A stretch of 64,000 nt of DNA from an uncultured Helicobacter sp. (GTDB taxonomy: Bacteria; Campylobacterota; Campylobacteria; Campylobacterales; Helicobacteraceae), in assembly GCF_947367035.1 (NCBI RefSeq), contig NZ_CANBCA010000002.1, positions 1-64,000 on the forward strand. Direction: 5' to 3'. The notes beneath the pieces are model-generated. The model was given only the letters and a program-made list of their open reading frames with translations. It searched no databases and had not been told where the DNA came from. Positions 47,242-55,213 of this stretch are shown piece after piece (position 1 is the stretch's first letter; every line of letters starts with the position of its first letter). A program made the position numbers and the translations under genes.

Positions 47242-48252
47242 TTAAGGTGCATAGGCAATCTGCGGTAATCCTAAGGATTCCTCTAAACCAAACATTAAAT
47301 TTGCATTTGCAAGGGCTTGCGAACTTGCACCACGTAGGAGATTATCAATACTTGCAGTGATGAATAAATCTAAACCATCTGTTTTGGCAAAAATATCACA
47401 AAAATGTGTTCCTGCTATATTTTTAATCTGTGGACAAGTAGTGCGAATACGGATAAAAGGTTCATTTGCGTATTTTGCTTGCAGAATCTCTAGTGCATTA
47501 ATTGGTTCTTTTAATTTCGCATAAACAGAGACCAACATACCACGTGTAAGTGGGATTAAATGCGGGACAAACAAAGCTTTAAGATTCTGTTTTCCTAGTT
47601 GGTTTAGCTGTTCATTAATCTCTGGTGAATGCCGATGATTAATGGGAGAATAAGCAAAAAGATTTTCATTAATTGTTACAAAATGTGAAGTTTGCACCAA
47701 TTTTTTCCCTGCTCCACTCACACCACTCTTAGCATCAATATAGAGTGTTTGGTTAGAATCCAAATAAGACACAAAAGGTAAAATTGCCAATAAAGAAGCA
47801 GTTGGGTAACAACCTGGATTTGCAACCAAATTTGTTTTAGAAATTTGTGTACGATTATATTCTGGCAATCCATAAACAGCATTTTTAAGATTTTCTTTAT
47901 CTAAATGGGGACAATAATTTTCTTCATATTGTTCCAAACTTAAGCGGTAATCCGCTGATAAATCTACAATTTTAATCCCTTTATCATAAAGCCCTTTTAC
48001 ATATTCCATTGCTTTTTGATGGGGTAAGGCCAGGAAAACCAACCCACTCTCTTGCGCAATTTGGATAAGGTTTGTTTCGCAAACAGGTAGATTTACAACC
48101 TCTTTCAAACAAGAGTGAATCGTGGATAATTCTTGATAATTTTCACTTGCATAAACAGCATTTAATTCAAATACAGGGTGATTGATGAGTAATTTCACGA
48201 GTTCTAGCCCTGTATAACCACTCACTCCAATAATAGAGGTTTTAATTTTCAT
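47242..48252 (-). CDS. argC: N-acetyl-gamma-glutamyl-phosphate reductase
   Basis: Arginine biosynthesis step 3. 336 residues with GVSGYTGLELVKLL, LALPHQKAMEYV, the catalytic cysteine in VANPGCYPTASLLAI, and the C-terminal His segment HLIPLTRGMLVS. Ribosome binding site AAGGAA precedes the ATG. There are 11 bases between it and lpxH. Confidence 0.95.
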   Translation of the reverse strand: MKIKTSIIGVSGYTGLELVKLLINHPVFELNAVYASENYQELSTIHSCLKEVVNLPVCETNLIQIAQESGLVFLALPHQKAMEYVKGLYDKGIKIVDLSADYRLSLEQYEENYCPHLDKENLKNAVYGLPEYNRTQISKTNLVANPGCYPTASLLAILPFVSYLDSNQTLYIDAKSGVSGAGKKLVQTSHFVTINENLFAYSPINHRHSPEINEQLNQLGKQNLKALFVPHLIPLTRGMLVSVYAKLKEPINALEILQAKYANEPFIRIRTTCPQIKNIAGTHFCDIFAKTDGLDLFITASIDNLLRGASSQALANANLMFGLEESLGLPQIAYAP

Positions 48253-48344
48253 AAAAATTCCTTTGTAAATCTCGAATATTTTAATTTTAATAAAAATCTT
48301 TTATAACTTATCAACTTTAACATTGAACCCAAATACACTATAAT

Positions 48345-48542
48345 TTACCCTCCACCCATAAAGGTGAGGCATTCTACAACATCATTTTCTTGTAACAAAT
48401 AAGAATTCCAATTCTCTTGCTTGATGATTTCAAGATTAATAGCAACCGCTATACTTTTGCTTTCAATTTTATATTCTTGCAATAATTCTAAGATATTTTT
48501 AGACTCCGTATGAATCGTATTTCCATTCAGTTTGATTTGCAT
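48345..48542 (-). CDS. thiS: ThiS sulfur-carrier protein
   Basis: 65 residues, ubiquitin-like beta-grasp, ending in the required Gly-Gly (FMGGG). It is thiocarboxylated at the C terminus and donates sulfur to the thiazole of thiamine. It follows glmU by 25 bases. thiC is at 22707-24053; no thiG or thiF gene is in the window. Confidence 0.9.
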   Translation of the reverse strand: MQIKLNGNTIHTESKNILELLQEYKIESKSIAVAINLEIIKQENWNSYLLQENDVVECLTFMGGG

Positions 48543-48567
48543 AATTTTCCTTTTTTAAATTATTAAA

Positions 48568-49875
48568 TTACGACTTTTGATTAAAAAATTTATAAAAAAA
48601 TCCCTCTTTAACTACTTCTTCTCCACGCGTAACAAACAACTCACCCTTTTTAAGATTCCGCCTTATTGTGCTTCCTGCACCGACTAGACAATCATCTTCA
48701 ATGACCACAGGCGCTACAACTTGCGAATCACTACCGATAAATACATTTTTCCCGATAATCGTTTCATATTTGTTTTTGCCATCATAGTTACAAGTAATGA
48801 AACCTGCACCAATATTTGTTCCGCTTCCTATTCTGCTATCGCCAATATAACTTAAATGCCCAGCTTTCACACTTTCTAGTTGCGATTTCTTTACTTCTAC
48901 AAAATTTCCAATATGTGTGTTTCTCACTACACTTTGCGGACGCAAATGCGCTAAAGGTCCTATATCGCTAGATTCCACTAAGCTAGACTCTATTACGCTA
49001 TGCGCTTTAATATGTGAATGAATAATTTGAGAATCTCCACAAATTCTCACGCCATTTTCCACGACACATTCCCCTACAAACTCTACACCCTCTTCAATAT
49101 AGATTGAATCAGGTAAGCACATCGAAACACCCTTTTGCATTAAAGATTGCTTAATACGGTGGCATAAAATCTCCTCTGCTTTGGCTAAATCCAACTTATT
49201 ATTCACTCCCTTAAAACCCTCTATATCTACAAACAAAGGCTTAATACAAATAGAATCTTGTCTTGCCAGCAAGATAATATCTGTTAAATAATATTCTTTT
49301 TGTGCATTCCTGTTATCCAAACGCGGGACATAATATTCCAAAATCTCTTTTGCAAAACAATAGACACCAGCATTTAATGTGCTAAGAGCTAAAATTTCAG
49401 GACTTGCGTCTTTTTCTTCTATAATTTCTTGCACTTGATTTTTTTCAATCACAACGCGTCCATAGCCATTGGTATTTGGCAAATCAAGCACACTCATCAC
49501 AATTTTCGCTTCTTTGGTGGAAAATTTCTCTAGCTCGTTTGCCTGCACCAAAGGCATATCACCATTTAATACCAACACTTTTTCATATTTTGGTGTATAA
49601 TTTTTAAGTGCACCCCCTGTGCCGGGAAAATCTATCAAATCTTGAATTAAAAAACGAATCTTCCCTCCAAAATATTTTTGCATTTTATTTTGAATTAATT
49701 CTGCTTCAAATCCTAAAACTACACAGACATCATCACTTAATTTCAGGGATTCCTTAATACTATAATATAACATTTCGCGCCCACAAATTTTATGCAAGAC
49801 TTTAGGTGTAGCAGACTTCATACGCGTGCCTTTACCAGCAGCTAAAATCACGATTGATAAGGAGTTTTTATTCAT
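48568..49875 (-). CDS. glmU: Bifunctional GlmU (GlcN-1-P acetyltransferase / GlcNAc-1-P uridyltransferase)
   Basis: Makes UDP-GlcNAc for peptidoglycan and lipid A. 435 residues: N-terminal pyrophosphorylase (ILAAGKGTRMKSATPKVLHKICG, GDMPLVQ, VEIKGVNNKLDLA-like segment) and C-terminal left-handed beta-helix (GDSRIGSGTNIGAGFITCNYDGKNKY split over its catalytic loop). I chose the ATG at 49875, preceded by GGA; an in-frame TTG 12 codons earlier lacks a ribosome binding site. Confidence 0.95.
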   Translation of the reverse strand: MNKNSLSIVILAAGKGTRMKSATPKVLHKICGREMLYYSIKESLKLSDDVCVVLGFEAELIQNKMQKYFGGKIRFLIQDLIDFPGTGGALKNYTPKYEKVLVLNGDMPLVQANELEKFSTKEAKIVMSVLDLPNTNGYGRVVIEKNQVQEIIEEKDASPEILALSTLNAGVYCFAKEILEYYVPRLDNRNAQKEYYLTDIILLARQDSICIKPLFVDIEGFKGVNNKLDLAKAEEILCHRIKQSLMQKGVSMCLPDSIYIEEGVEFVGECVVENGVRICGDSQIIHSHIKAHSVIESSLVESSDIGPLAHLRPQSVVRNTHIGNFVEVKKSQLESVKAGHLSYIGDSRIGSGTNIGAGFITCNYDGKNKYETIIGKNVFIGSDSQVVAPVVIEDDCLVGAGSTIRRNLKKGELFVTRGEEVVKEGFFYKFFNQKS

Positions 49876-49960
49876 AAAAAGATTCCATGCTTTTAAAGAT
49901 AATTTAAACAAATTTTAACACAATAAAGTTTAAAACAAATGTGCCTAATTAATTTTAGCT

Positions 49961-49966
49961 ATTATA
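49961..49966 (-). promoter_or_regulatory. -10 box for glmU
   Basis: TATAAT on the minus strand (context AATATATAATAGC). Leader of about 80 bases. A 7-bp palindrome AAACTTT-AAA-AAAGTTT lies just upstream, after the lipoprotein gene. Confidence 0.5.
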
Positions 49967-49989
49967 TATTCGTGAAACTTTAAAAAAGT

Positions 49990-50520
49990 TTAATATTTAT
50001 TTTGTGTGTCATAAATATGTATGCTTACATCATCAACATTTTTGCATTCATAACAACCTAAAAGTATTTCATAGTATTCTTGAGGATTCTTTTTATTAAC
50101 TGCAAAAACATAAAGTTTGCCTTCTCTTTTCCATTCCTCTTTTTCTTTGTTTTGGGCTTCTATAAGGTTTTCCACACTTGGGCAAAAAGCACTAAACTCA
50201 GGCACTTCTTTCATTTCTTTTTTGCACTCTTTTTCTTTCTTTTTGATTATTTCTTTTATAGGCGTATATTTCAGCATACTATCAATATGATAGAAATCAT
50301 ACTCGGAAGTTTTTATTGTTTTTTTAAAATTAGGGTTTTTACTACTCCAGCTTCCACCCTTGATTTCGCTTTCTTGTAGCTTTTTCACATACAAATCATA
50401 CTTCTTTTGGTCTATCGTAGGATTCTTATTTTCTAGCTTCACCAATCCACTATCTCCACAACCTACAACAAATAATCCTGCCAATGCAACAGCAACACCT
50501 AACTTACTTAATTTTTTCAT
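49990..50520 (-). CDS. Hypothetical lipoprotein
   Basis: 176 residues with a lipoprotein signal peptide ending VVGC (Cys21). The mature part is lysine- and glutamate-rich with paired cysteines near the C terminus (LLGCYECK). I do not recognise a family. Ribosome binding site AAGGAG precedes the ATG. It is the last gene before the AT-rich boundary of the mobile element and could belong to either side. Confidence 0.7.
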   Translation of the reverse strand: MKKLSKLGVAVALAGLFVVGCGDSGLVKLENKNPTIDQKKYDLYVKKLQESEIKGGSWSSKNPNFKKTIKTSEYDFYHIDSMLKYTPIKEIIKKKEKECKKEMKEVPEFSAFCPSVENLIEAQNKEKEEWKREGKLYVFAVNKKNPQEYYEILLGCYECKNVDDVSIHIYDTQNKY

Positions 50521-50853
50521 TTTGTCTCCTTAATAAATTTAAAATAAAGTGAGTATTGTATTTTTTATTTCCTTAATTCCAAAGCAAAAGATAACGATAT
50601 TTAACAAAGTTTTAAACATTCAAATAAGAATTTTAAAAATATTATAAATAGTTTTAAACTAATATTTTTTATATTATAAATATATATTAAAAACATATAA
50701 TAAAAACTTTAAATATTTTAAATATAATTTAATATAAATAATAAACATATAATAAAAACATTTAAAACTTTTAATTAGATATTTTAAACATTTTAATATT
50801 TTTTAAAACACTTCACATTATAATTTCATAATCTATAAAACAAGGATTCAACG
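50521..50853. repeat. AT-rich repeat region upstream of the ParF/ParG-like pair
   Basis: No gene is visible. A 16-base direct repeat AACATATAATAAAAAC lies at 50692-50707 and 50744-50759, each containing TATAAT. GTTTTAAAC occurs at 50609-50617 and 50651-50659, and TTTTAAAC again at 50782-50789. Type Ib partition modules place the centromere upstream of parF, so this is a candidate partition site. It may also hold the element's boundary or promoters. Confidence 0.5.
50819..50824 (+). promoter_or_regulatory. -10 box for the element's parA
   Basis: TATAAT about 30 bases before the ATG, giving a leader of about 23 bases. Further TATAAT boxes lie inside the repeats upstream. Confidence 0.5.
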
Positions 50854-51516
50854 ATGATTTATTCTATCTGCAATGAAAAGGGGGGAAGTGGCAAGACAAC
50901 TCTCGCGATTAATCTTGCTACAAAATTGAATACAAAAGGCAAAACCCTCCTGATTGATTTAGACCCGCAAAAAAGCATTAGTGCATTTCTATCCTTTAGA
51001 GATGAGAATACAATGCCTTTTGATTTTAAAAGCAGCAATAATGAGGAATTGCAATCTCTTATCACAAAAGCATTGCAAAATTATGCTAATATTGTAATAG
51101 ACACAGGCGGGAGAGATTCTAAAGAAATGCGTAGTGCAATGATTTATAGTGATATTTGTATTATCCCTACAATTCCTAATGGATTAGACGCTTCAGTGTT
51201 AGATAAAATGCTAGATTATCTAAAAGAAGCTAAAAAGATTCAAGAAAAACTCAAAGGATTTGTTCTTATCACAAAGGCAAATTCTAATCCATTTTTAAAG
51301 AATAAAATCAAAGAATTTCAAGAGTTTTTAAAAAGCAAGAATACAAAAAAAGATTTTTGCCTTTTAGATTCTATTCTGTATGAGAGAGAGGCTTATAAAG
51401 AATCTATTTTGCAAGGCAAAGGGATTACAGAAAATTTAAAAAATTCTAAAAAAGCACAAGAGGAATTTTTACAAGTGTTTCAAGAGCTAGAAAGGAATAT
51501 CAATGGGAACAAATAA
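50854..51516 (+). CDS. ParF-like partition ATPase of the mobile element
   Basis: 220 residues, a small ParA without an N-terminal DNA-binding region. It has the deviant Walker A motif CNEKGGSGKTTLAINLA (near 7-23), LIDLDPQKS and IVIDTGGRDS. The size and the ribbon-helix-helix partner that follows (14-base overlap) fit type Ib partition systems such as ParF-ParG of TP228. This stabilises inheritance of a plasmid or excised integrative element. The ribosome binding site is AAGGA. Confidence 0.88.
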   Translation: MIYSICNEKGGSGKTTLAINLATKLNTKGKTLLIDLDPQKSISAFLSFRDENTMPFDFKSSNNEELQSLITKALQNYANIVIDTGGRDSKEMRSAMIYSDICIIPTIPNGLDASVLDKMLDYLKEAKKIQEKLKGFVLITKANSNPFLKNKIKEFQEFLKSKNTKKDFCLLDSILYEREAYKESILQGKGITENLKNSKKAQEEFLQVFQELERNINGNK

Positions 51517-51742
51517 ATTTGAAGCTAAAAAGAAAAAAGTGAGTGAAAGCAAAATAGAAAATTTCATTGAAAATAAAAAAGAAGTCTCTAAGGTTGGTAG
51601 AAAACCAAAAGACTTAGAGCAAAAGAAAACAAAAATGGTGAGCCTTTATTTCTCCGAAAGTGATTATCAAATCATCAAAGAAAGAGCAGATAAGAAGCGA
51701 TTAAGCGTTAGTCAGTATATTATTTCAAATCTTTTTGAATAG
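51503..51742 (+). CDS. ParG-like ribbon-helix-helix centromere-binding protein
   Basis: 79 residues: a lysine-rich, flexible N-terminal tail (1-45), then a ribbon-helix-helix fold (KMVSLYFSESDYQIIKERA, KRLSVSQYIISNLF). It overlaps the ParF-like gene by 14 bases. ParG proteins bind repeat DNA upstream of the operon, stimulate ParF ATPase through the tail, and repress transcription. Here the AT-rich repeats at 50521-50853 would be the natural target (inference). Confidence 0.75.
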   Translation: MGTNKFEAKKKKVSESKIENFIENKKEVSKVGRKPKDLEQKKTKMVSLYFSESDYQIIKERADKKRLSVSQYIISNLFE

Positions 51743-51755
51743 CGAGGTAAATACA

Positions 51756-51980
51756 ATGCGATTCTACAAGCTATATTTTGAACTAGGCGTTATGATTGTT
51801 GTTAGCGTTACGATTTTTTCAGTGCTTATGTATCATTTTTTCTCTTATGGGGATATTCTAAGTTTTATTAGCAATTTATGGCTGTTAATCCTTATTTTGG
51901 CAATCTTGCTTATAGGGATTTTTGATACCTTAAAAGGTATCAAACGCTATAAAAAAATGTCAGAAACAAGAAATGATTAA
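51756..51980 (+). CDS. Small hypothetical membrane protein
   Basis: 74 residues with two hydrophobic spans (about 10-32 and 42-60) and a lysine-rich C terminus. GAGG lies upstream of the ATG at 51756. It follows the ParG-like gene by 13 bases, apparently the third gene of that plus-strand unit. I do not recognise it. Confidence 0.55.
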   Translation: MRFYKLYFELGVMIVVSVTIFSVLMYHFFSYGDILSFISNLWLLILILAILLIGIFDTLKGIKRYKKMSETRND

Positions 51981-51992
51981 GAATTAAAAAAT

Positions 51993-52226
51993 TTACTCCG
52001 CCTTTCTCATTTCTTTTAATCCTATTATCAAATACAACAAAAAACAAAAGCAACCATAGCAGAGAAAATAAATACATAAGAGATAATACTCTTGCTTTCT
52101 AAAGGATTCCAAAATACTATCAATAGAATTTGGCAAACCAAAATGGTAAAGCAAAATATTTCCTGCAATTCCTACAAAATGAATCCCAAAAAACACAATC
52201 CAAAACTTCCTTATTTCTTGTTTCAT
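51993..52226 (-). CDS. Small hypothetical membrane protein
   Basis: 77 residues with two membrane segments (about 9-28 and 48-68). It overlaps the YopX-like gene stop by 4 bases, so it ends a minus-strand run that starts upstream with the transfer genes. I do not recognise it. Confidence 0.5.
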   Translation of the reverse strand: MKQEIRKFWIVFFGIHFVGIAGNILLYHFGLPNSIDSILESFRKQEYYLLCIYFLCYGCFCFLLYLIIGLKEMRKAE

Positions 52227-52594
52227 TCCTCACCTCCTAGTAACTTGGGATTCTCGTGGATATTGCCGATGACTTCAAGTTGCCAATCCTCATAATCGTC
52301 TAAAGAATCTAATGTTTCTTGCAATATCCACCCCTTGCTTTTTTCAAACTTTACAACATCTCTAAAATCACCTGCATCAATTATATCCCCATCATAAACC
52401 TTTACATTATCAGAATCTCTAAACCCTGTCCAAAATTCAACCTCTAAAGATTCGTCTTTTAGTTGTTGCAACTCTCCTGTGATTGTGTGGATTCTATAAA
52501 TTTTATTATCACTACTTAAAAGAACTTCTTTATTTTTATTGTATTCTTTGCCCTCATTATCCCACACCCTAAAATCAATGTCTTTAAGCTTCAT
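52223..52594 (-). CDS. YopX-family protein
   Basis: 123 residues with the YopX pattern: FRVWDNEGKEY near the start, then WTGFRDSDNVKVYDGDIIDAGD and the C-terminal EVIGNIHENPKLL. YopX proteins are small phage- and element-encoded proteins of unknown function. It is one base after the next minus-strand gene and overlaps the small membrane-protein gene by 4 bases. Confidence 0.8.
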   Translation of the reverse strand: MKLKDIDFRVWDNEGKEYNKNKEVLLSSDNKIYRIHTITGELQQLKDESLEVEFWTGFRDSDNVKVYDGDIIDAGDFRDVVKFEKSKGWILQETLDSLDDYEDWQLEVIGNIHENPKLLGGEE

Positions 52595-52595
52595 T

Positions 52596-52904
52596 TCACT
52601 CCTTTATATCCAGAACGATTCTTTGTTGTTCTAATTCCTCTTGATTATCCGCAATAATTTCCACTTCTTCATCACTTAAGGCTAATTTTATTTTTAATTT
52701 TTTGCATACAACCATAAGCATTTCTGCATTGAAGGTATTAATATCAGAATCCACAATAATTTTTTCAATCAATTTACCTCTAGCAGTTCTCAAATCCCAT
52801 TCTTTCCCAACTTCTGCTAACTCCTTATTCTTATTGAAAGCCAAAAGCATATTAGATTGTTTTTCTAATACCGCCACCAATTTATTGTTTTGATAAAATT
52901 TCAT
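52596..52904 (-). CDS. Hypothetical protein, 102 aa
   Basis: An acidic, helical protein with no signal peptide or membrane span. I do not recognise it. It lies between the methyltransferase (3-base gap) and YopX-like gene (1-base gap) in the cargo run, with AAGGAG upstream of the ATG. Confidence 0.55.
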   Translation of the reverse strand: MKFYQNNKLVAVLEKQSNMLLAFNKNKELAEVGKEWDLRTARGKLIEKIIVDSDINTFNAEMLMVVCKKLKIKLALSDEEVEIIADNQEELEQQRIVLDIKE

Positions 52905-52907
52905 TAT

Positions 52908-53375
52908 TCACTCCTTATAAAATACACAAAAGTGTGAGGTTTTGGAAGTCTTTTGCATAAGCAAAGGCTCTTTATCAAAGCACTTTAGAATCTCACTTAA
53001 TGCAATTTGCGTCTCACTCCATTTAAAAATCAAAGTGCCATTTGCCTTTAGCACTCGCATACACTCCTGAAATCCTTGCGTTAAATCCTCGCGATAAGAT
53101 TTTTCAAGCTTCCCATATTTTTGCACCATAAAAGATTTTTCACTGCCTCTTATTATGTGTGGTGGGTCAAAAATCACTAAATAAAAACTTTCATTCTCAA
53201 AGGGTAAGTCTCTAAAATCTACAATCCTATCGGGCTTAATGCTAAACTTTTCGTCTTTACCCACTTTTTTAAAGGTGGTTTCAAAGAATCTTTTGTCGCA
53301 AAAAAGCACATTAGGATTTTCTTTGTCTGCATAAAACATTCTGCCACCGCAGCACACATCAAGGATAGGTTTCAT
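52908..53375 (-). CDS. Small SAM-dependent methyltransferase, phage/element type
   Basis: 155 residues, only a catalytic domain. It has LDVCCGGRMFY as a modified SAM motif I and the catalytic FDPPHIIRG (DPPH), with a C-terminal LIFKWSETQI strand. DPPH/DPPY motifs are those of exocyclic-amine DNA or RNA methyltransferases. No restriction gene or target-recognition domain is nearby. The likely role is modification of element DNA or RNA, specificity unknown. It abuts the preceding gene. Confidence 0.75.
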   Translation of the reverse strand: MKPILDVCCGGRMFYADKENPNVLFCDKRFFETTFKKVGKDEKFSIKPDRIVDFRDLPFENESFYLVIFDPPHIIRGSEKSFMVQKYGKLEKSYREDLTQGFQECMRVLKANGTLIFKWSETQIALSEILKCFDKEPLLMQKTSKTSHFCVFYKE

Positions 53376-54029
53376 TTATCGTCCCCTACCTAAAGATTGC
53401 TCTTTTGTGGGCTTAGGTTTTTCTAGTGTTTTGGAATCCTTTTTAGGTAATTCTTTTACTTTACTTGCTTCTTTTTGCGCTTGTATTGCTTCATAATTTG
53501 GGGGTTGTTTTTGTGAGGATTCCAAAGGAATCTCACTTTGTTTTTTATAGGCTTTGTATGCTTGTTGTTGGTAGGCTGGGGTTTGTTTGTATTGTTTCTC
53601 AATCTTTTTGCTAAATTCGTGTATCTTTACTCTTTCTTGTAGGCTTAATTTTTGTTGGCATATTTTGCTGTCATAAAATTGATGAAACTCTCTATCTCTT
53701 GCCCCAATTTCCTCGCCTCTGCTAATCTCTGCTCTGCTCTCTCTGCTCTCTGCTCTGCTTCTATCCTCTCTTTCCTTGATAACTCCTCTAACTCGTCTAA
53801 GGAATATAGTGGAACATTCTCGTAATGTGCTTGTGGTAGGATTGGCTCTTGCATTTTCAATCTCCTTGTTATAATCTAATGTTGCAAAAGGTATTGTAGC
53901 GTTTGGTTCTGTAAGATAAAATAAATTTTTATTGTTTTTATCTTGCTCTATTTTGAAGCTTGTTTCTAATGCTAACTTTTTAAGTTCTAAGAGTAATTCA
54001 AATTCAATTTCTGGATTTTTTTCTGCCAT
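53376..54029 (-). CDS. Hypothetical polar protein containing a nested gene
   Basis: 217 residues, highly polar. The N-terminal 75 residues look like an ordinary folded region. Residues about 80-130 are Arg/Glu/Ser-rich and coincide with a second reading frame (53645-53854). The C-terminal half is rich in Lys, Gln and Pro. I do not recognise a family; similar Q/K-rich C termini occur in mobilisation-related proteins (weak hint). It abuts the nuclease gene (1-base overlap) and the methyltransferase gene. Confidence 0.6.
   Translation of the reverse strand: MAEKNPEIEFELLLELKKLALETSFKIEQDKNNKNLFYLTEPNATIPFATLDYNKEIENARANPTTSTLRECSTIFLRRVRGVIKEREDRSRAESRESRAEISRGEEIGARDREFHQFYDSKICQQKLSLQERVKIHEFSKKIEKQYKQTPAYQQQAYKAYKKQSEIPLESSQKQPPNYEAIQAQKEASKVKELPKKDSKTLEKPKPTKEQSLGRGR
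53645..53854 (-). CDS. Nested small ORF in another frame, 69 aa
   Basis: Lies wholly within 53376-54029 in another frame. An ideal ribosome binding site AAGGAGA (53861-53867) is 6 bases before the ATG at 53854. The product has a structured look: an ILPQAHYENVPLYSLDELEEL segment split at the middle, then a heptad-like Glu/Arg/Ala coiled coil (EQRAERAEQRLAEARK) and a C-terminal FINFMTAKYANK. The frame is open for 69 codons. Translation is plausible from the start signal, but function is unknown. Confidence 0.5.
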   Translation of the reverse strand: MQEPILPQAHYENVPLYSLDELEELSRKERIEAEQRAERAEQRLAEARKLGQEIESFINFMTAKYANKN

Positions 54030-54547
54030 TATTGTTTCCTCCTAAACTCACTAGGCTTCAGTGGATTTGCTTCACCCCATAATCCCATAGTGTTTTTTCT
54101 AGCCTTGTTTTCCAAAGCAACATAATCCTTAGAATATTCTCTATAAGCCCAAGCAAAGCCATTTTCTACAAGTTTTTCATTCACATTGATTGCATTGCAA
54201 TACACAATTCCAACTACTCTTTTATATTTGTCTTTATTGATTATTTTTACTTTTGCTTGTGAGTGCAAAGGACATAGATTTAAAAGATACTCTCTTGCTT
54301 CTTTTCCAAAACTTTGATTGAGTTCTGGTGCGTCTAAGCCATAAAGCCTAATCTTTACTTTCTCTTGATTCTCAACAAGCGTAATAGTATCGCCATCATA
54401 AACTTTAACAATCTCACCTTGAATCTCTTTGTTTAAATCTCCTACAATAAAAGATAAGCCATACAAGACAAATAAAACAATCATTGCAAACTTTAAAGGG
54501 GAGAAAGTCCCCTTAAGATTTAATTTTAAAAACCTTGAAATCCTCAT
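54029..54547 (-). CDS. Secreted or membrane-anchored thermonuclease (SNase-like)
   Basis: 172 residues with an N-terminal hydrophobic anchor (about 20-37) and a staphylococcal-nuclease domain: VYDGDTITL, then RLYGLDAPELNQ with the catalytic Arg and Glu, YKRVVGIVYC with the second Arg, and GLWGEANP near the end. Such nucleases are common on conjugative plasmids. I chose the ATG at 54547, with AAGGAA upstream; a start 13 codons earlier overlaps ssb. Confidence 0.85.
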   Translation of the reverse strand: MRISRFLKLNLKGTFSPLKFAMIVLFVLYGLSFIVGDLNKEIQGEIVKVYDGDTITLVENQEKVKIRLYGLDAPELNQSFGKEAREYLLNLCPLHSQAKVKIINKDKYKRVVGIVYCNAINVNEKLVENGFAWAYREYSKDYVALENKARKNTMGLWGEANPLKPSEFRRKQ

Positions 54548-54566
54548 AAAATTCCTTAGATTTGCA

Positions 54567-55040
54567 TTAAAAAGGAATATCGGCATCGGTTATGGTTATA
54601 GGTTCTGCATTTTCTGCTATCTGTGCCATTTCCTCAATTTGTTGTTGTGGAGCTTGTGTTCCCTCATAAACAATTTCAGGTTCAGGTTGTGCATTTTGTG
54701 TCTCTTTTGGTTTAGAGGTTACAAATTCAAAGTTTTTCACTAACACTTCCCACGAATATTTTGGTTGTCCATTTTCATCAGAATAAACAGAAGTGTAAAT
54801 CTCTCCATTGCATAAAAACTTATCGCCTTTCTTAAAGTATTGTGAAGCAACTTCAGCTCTCTTGCCAAAGATTGTTAAGGGAATCCAATCTGTGCGGTCT
54901 TTTGTGATTGTCTGATTTCCTTCTTTCCTTGTAGTTCTCTTTGAGATTGCAAGAGAGTTTTTCGCATAAGCAACTCCATTTGTTGTAGAGAAAAGTTCAA
55001 AATCTCTACCTAAATTCCCACATAGTGTAACTTGATTCAT
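54567..55040 (-). CDS. ssb: Single-stranded DNA-binding protein of the element
   Basis: 157 residues: OB fold (NQVTLCGNLGRDFEL, DWIPLTIFGKRAEVASQYFKKGDKFLCNGEIYT), a Pro/Gln-rich linker, and the acidic tip DADIPF that recruits partner proteins. I chose the ATG at 55040, with AAAGGA six bases upstream. Carrying its own SSB is typical of conjugative elements that transfer single strands. A perfect 8-bp inverted repeat lies just upstream of the ribosome binding site. Confidence 0.93.
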   Translation of the reverse strand: MNQVTLCGNLGRDFELFSTTNGVAYAKNSLAISKRTTRKEGNQTITKDRTDWIPLTIFGKRAEVASQYFKKGDKFLCNGEIYTSVYSDENGQPKYSWEVLVKNFEFVTSKPKETQNAQPEPEIVYEGTQAPQQQIEEMAQIAENAEPITITDADIPF

Positions 55041-55053
55041 TGTGTATCCTTTC

Positions 55054-55072
55054 ATTTTTAATTATTAAAAAT
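55054..55072. repeat. Inverted repeat in the ssb leader
   Basis: ATTTTTAA-TTA-TTAAAAAT, perfect 8-bp arms, adjacent to the ssb ribosome binding site. The rest of the 173-base gap to topA (55041-55213) is AT-rich, with TTTTAAAC at 55160-55167 and GTTTAAAAC near 55139, like the motifs at 50609-50789. Confidence 0.5.
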
Positions 55073-55213
55073 CATTTAAAATTTATTAAAAAATGTTTAA
55101 TAACATTTATAAATATTTTTAAAATCAATTAACAAAAAGTTTAAAACAATTCTTAATAATTTTAAACTTTAAAAATTCTTTGATTTTCATCAAAAAACTT
55201 CGCCTTTACCCTT

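Noticed and set aside
49990-50853. Insertion-site hallmarks (tRNA gene, direct-repeat att site, integrase) at the left end of the element
   Set aside because: I found no tRNA-like sequence, no integrase gene and no repeat with a partner elsewhere in the window. The boundary is placed only by gene content.
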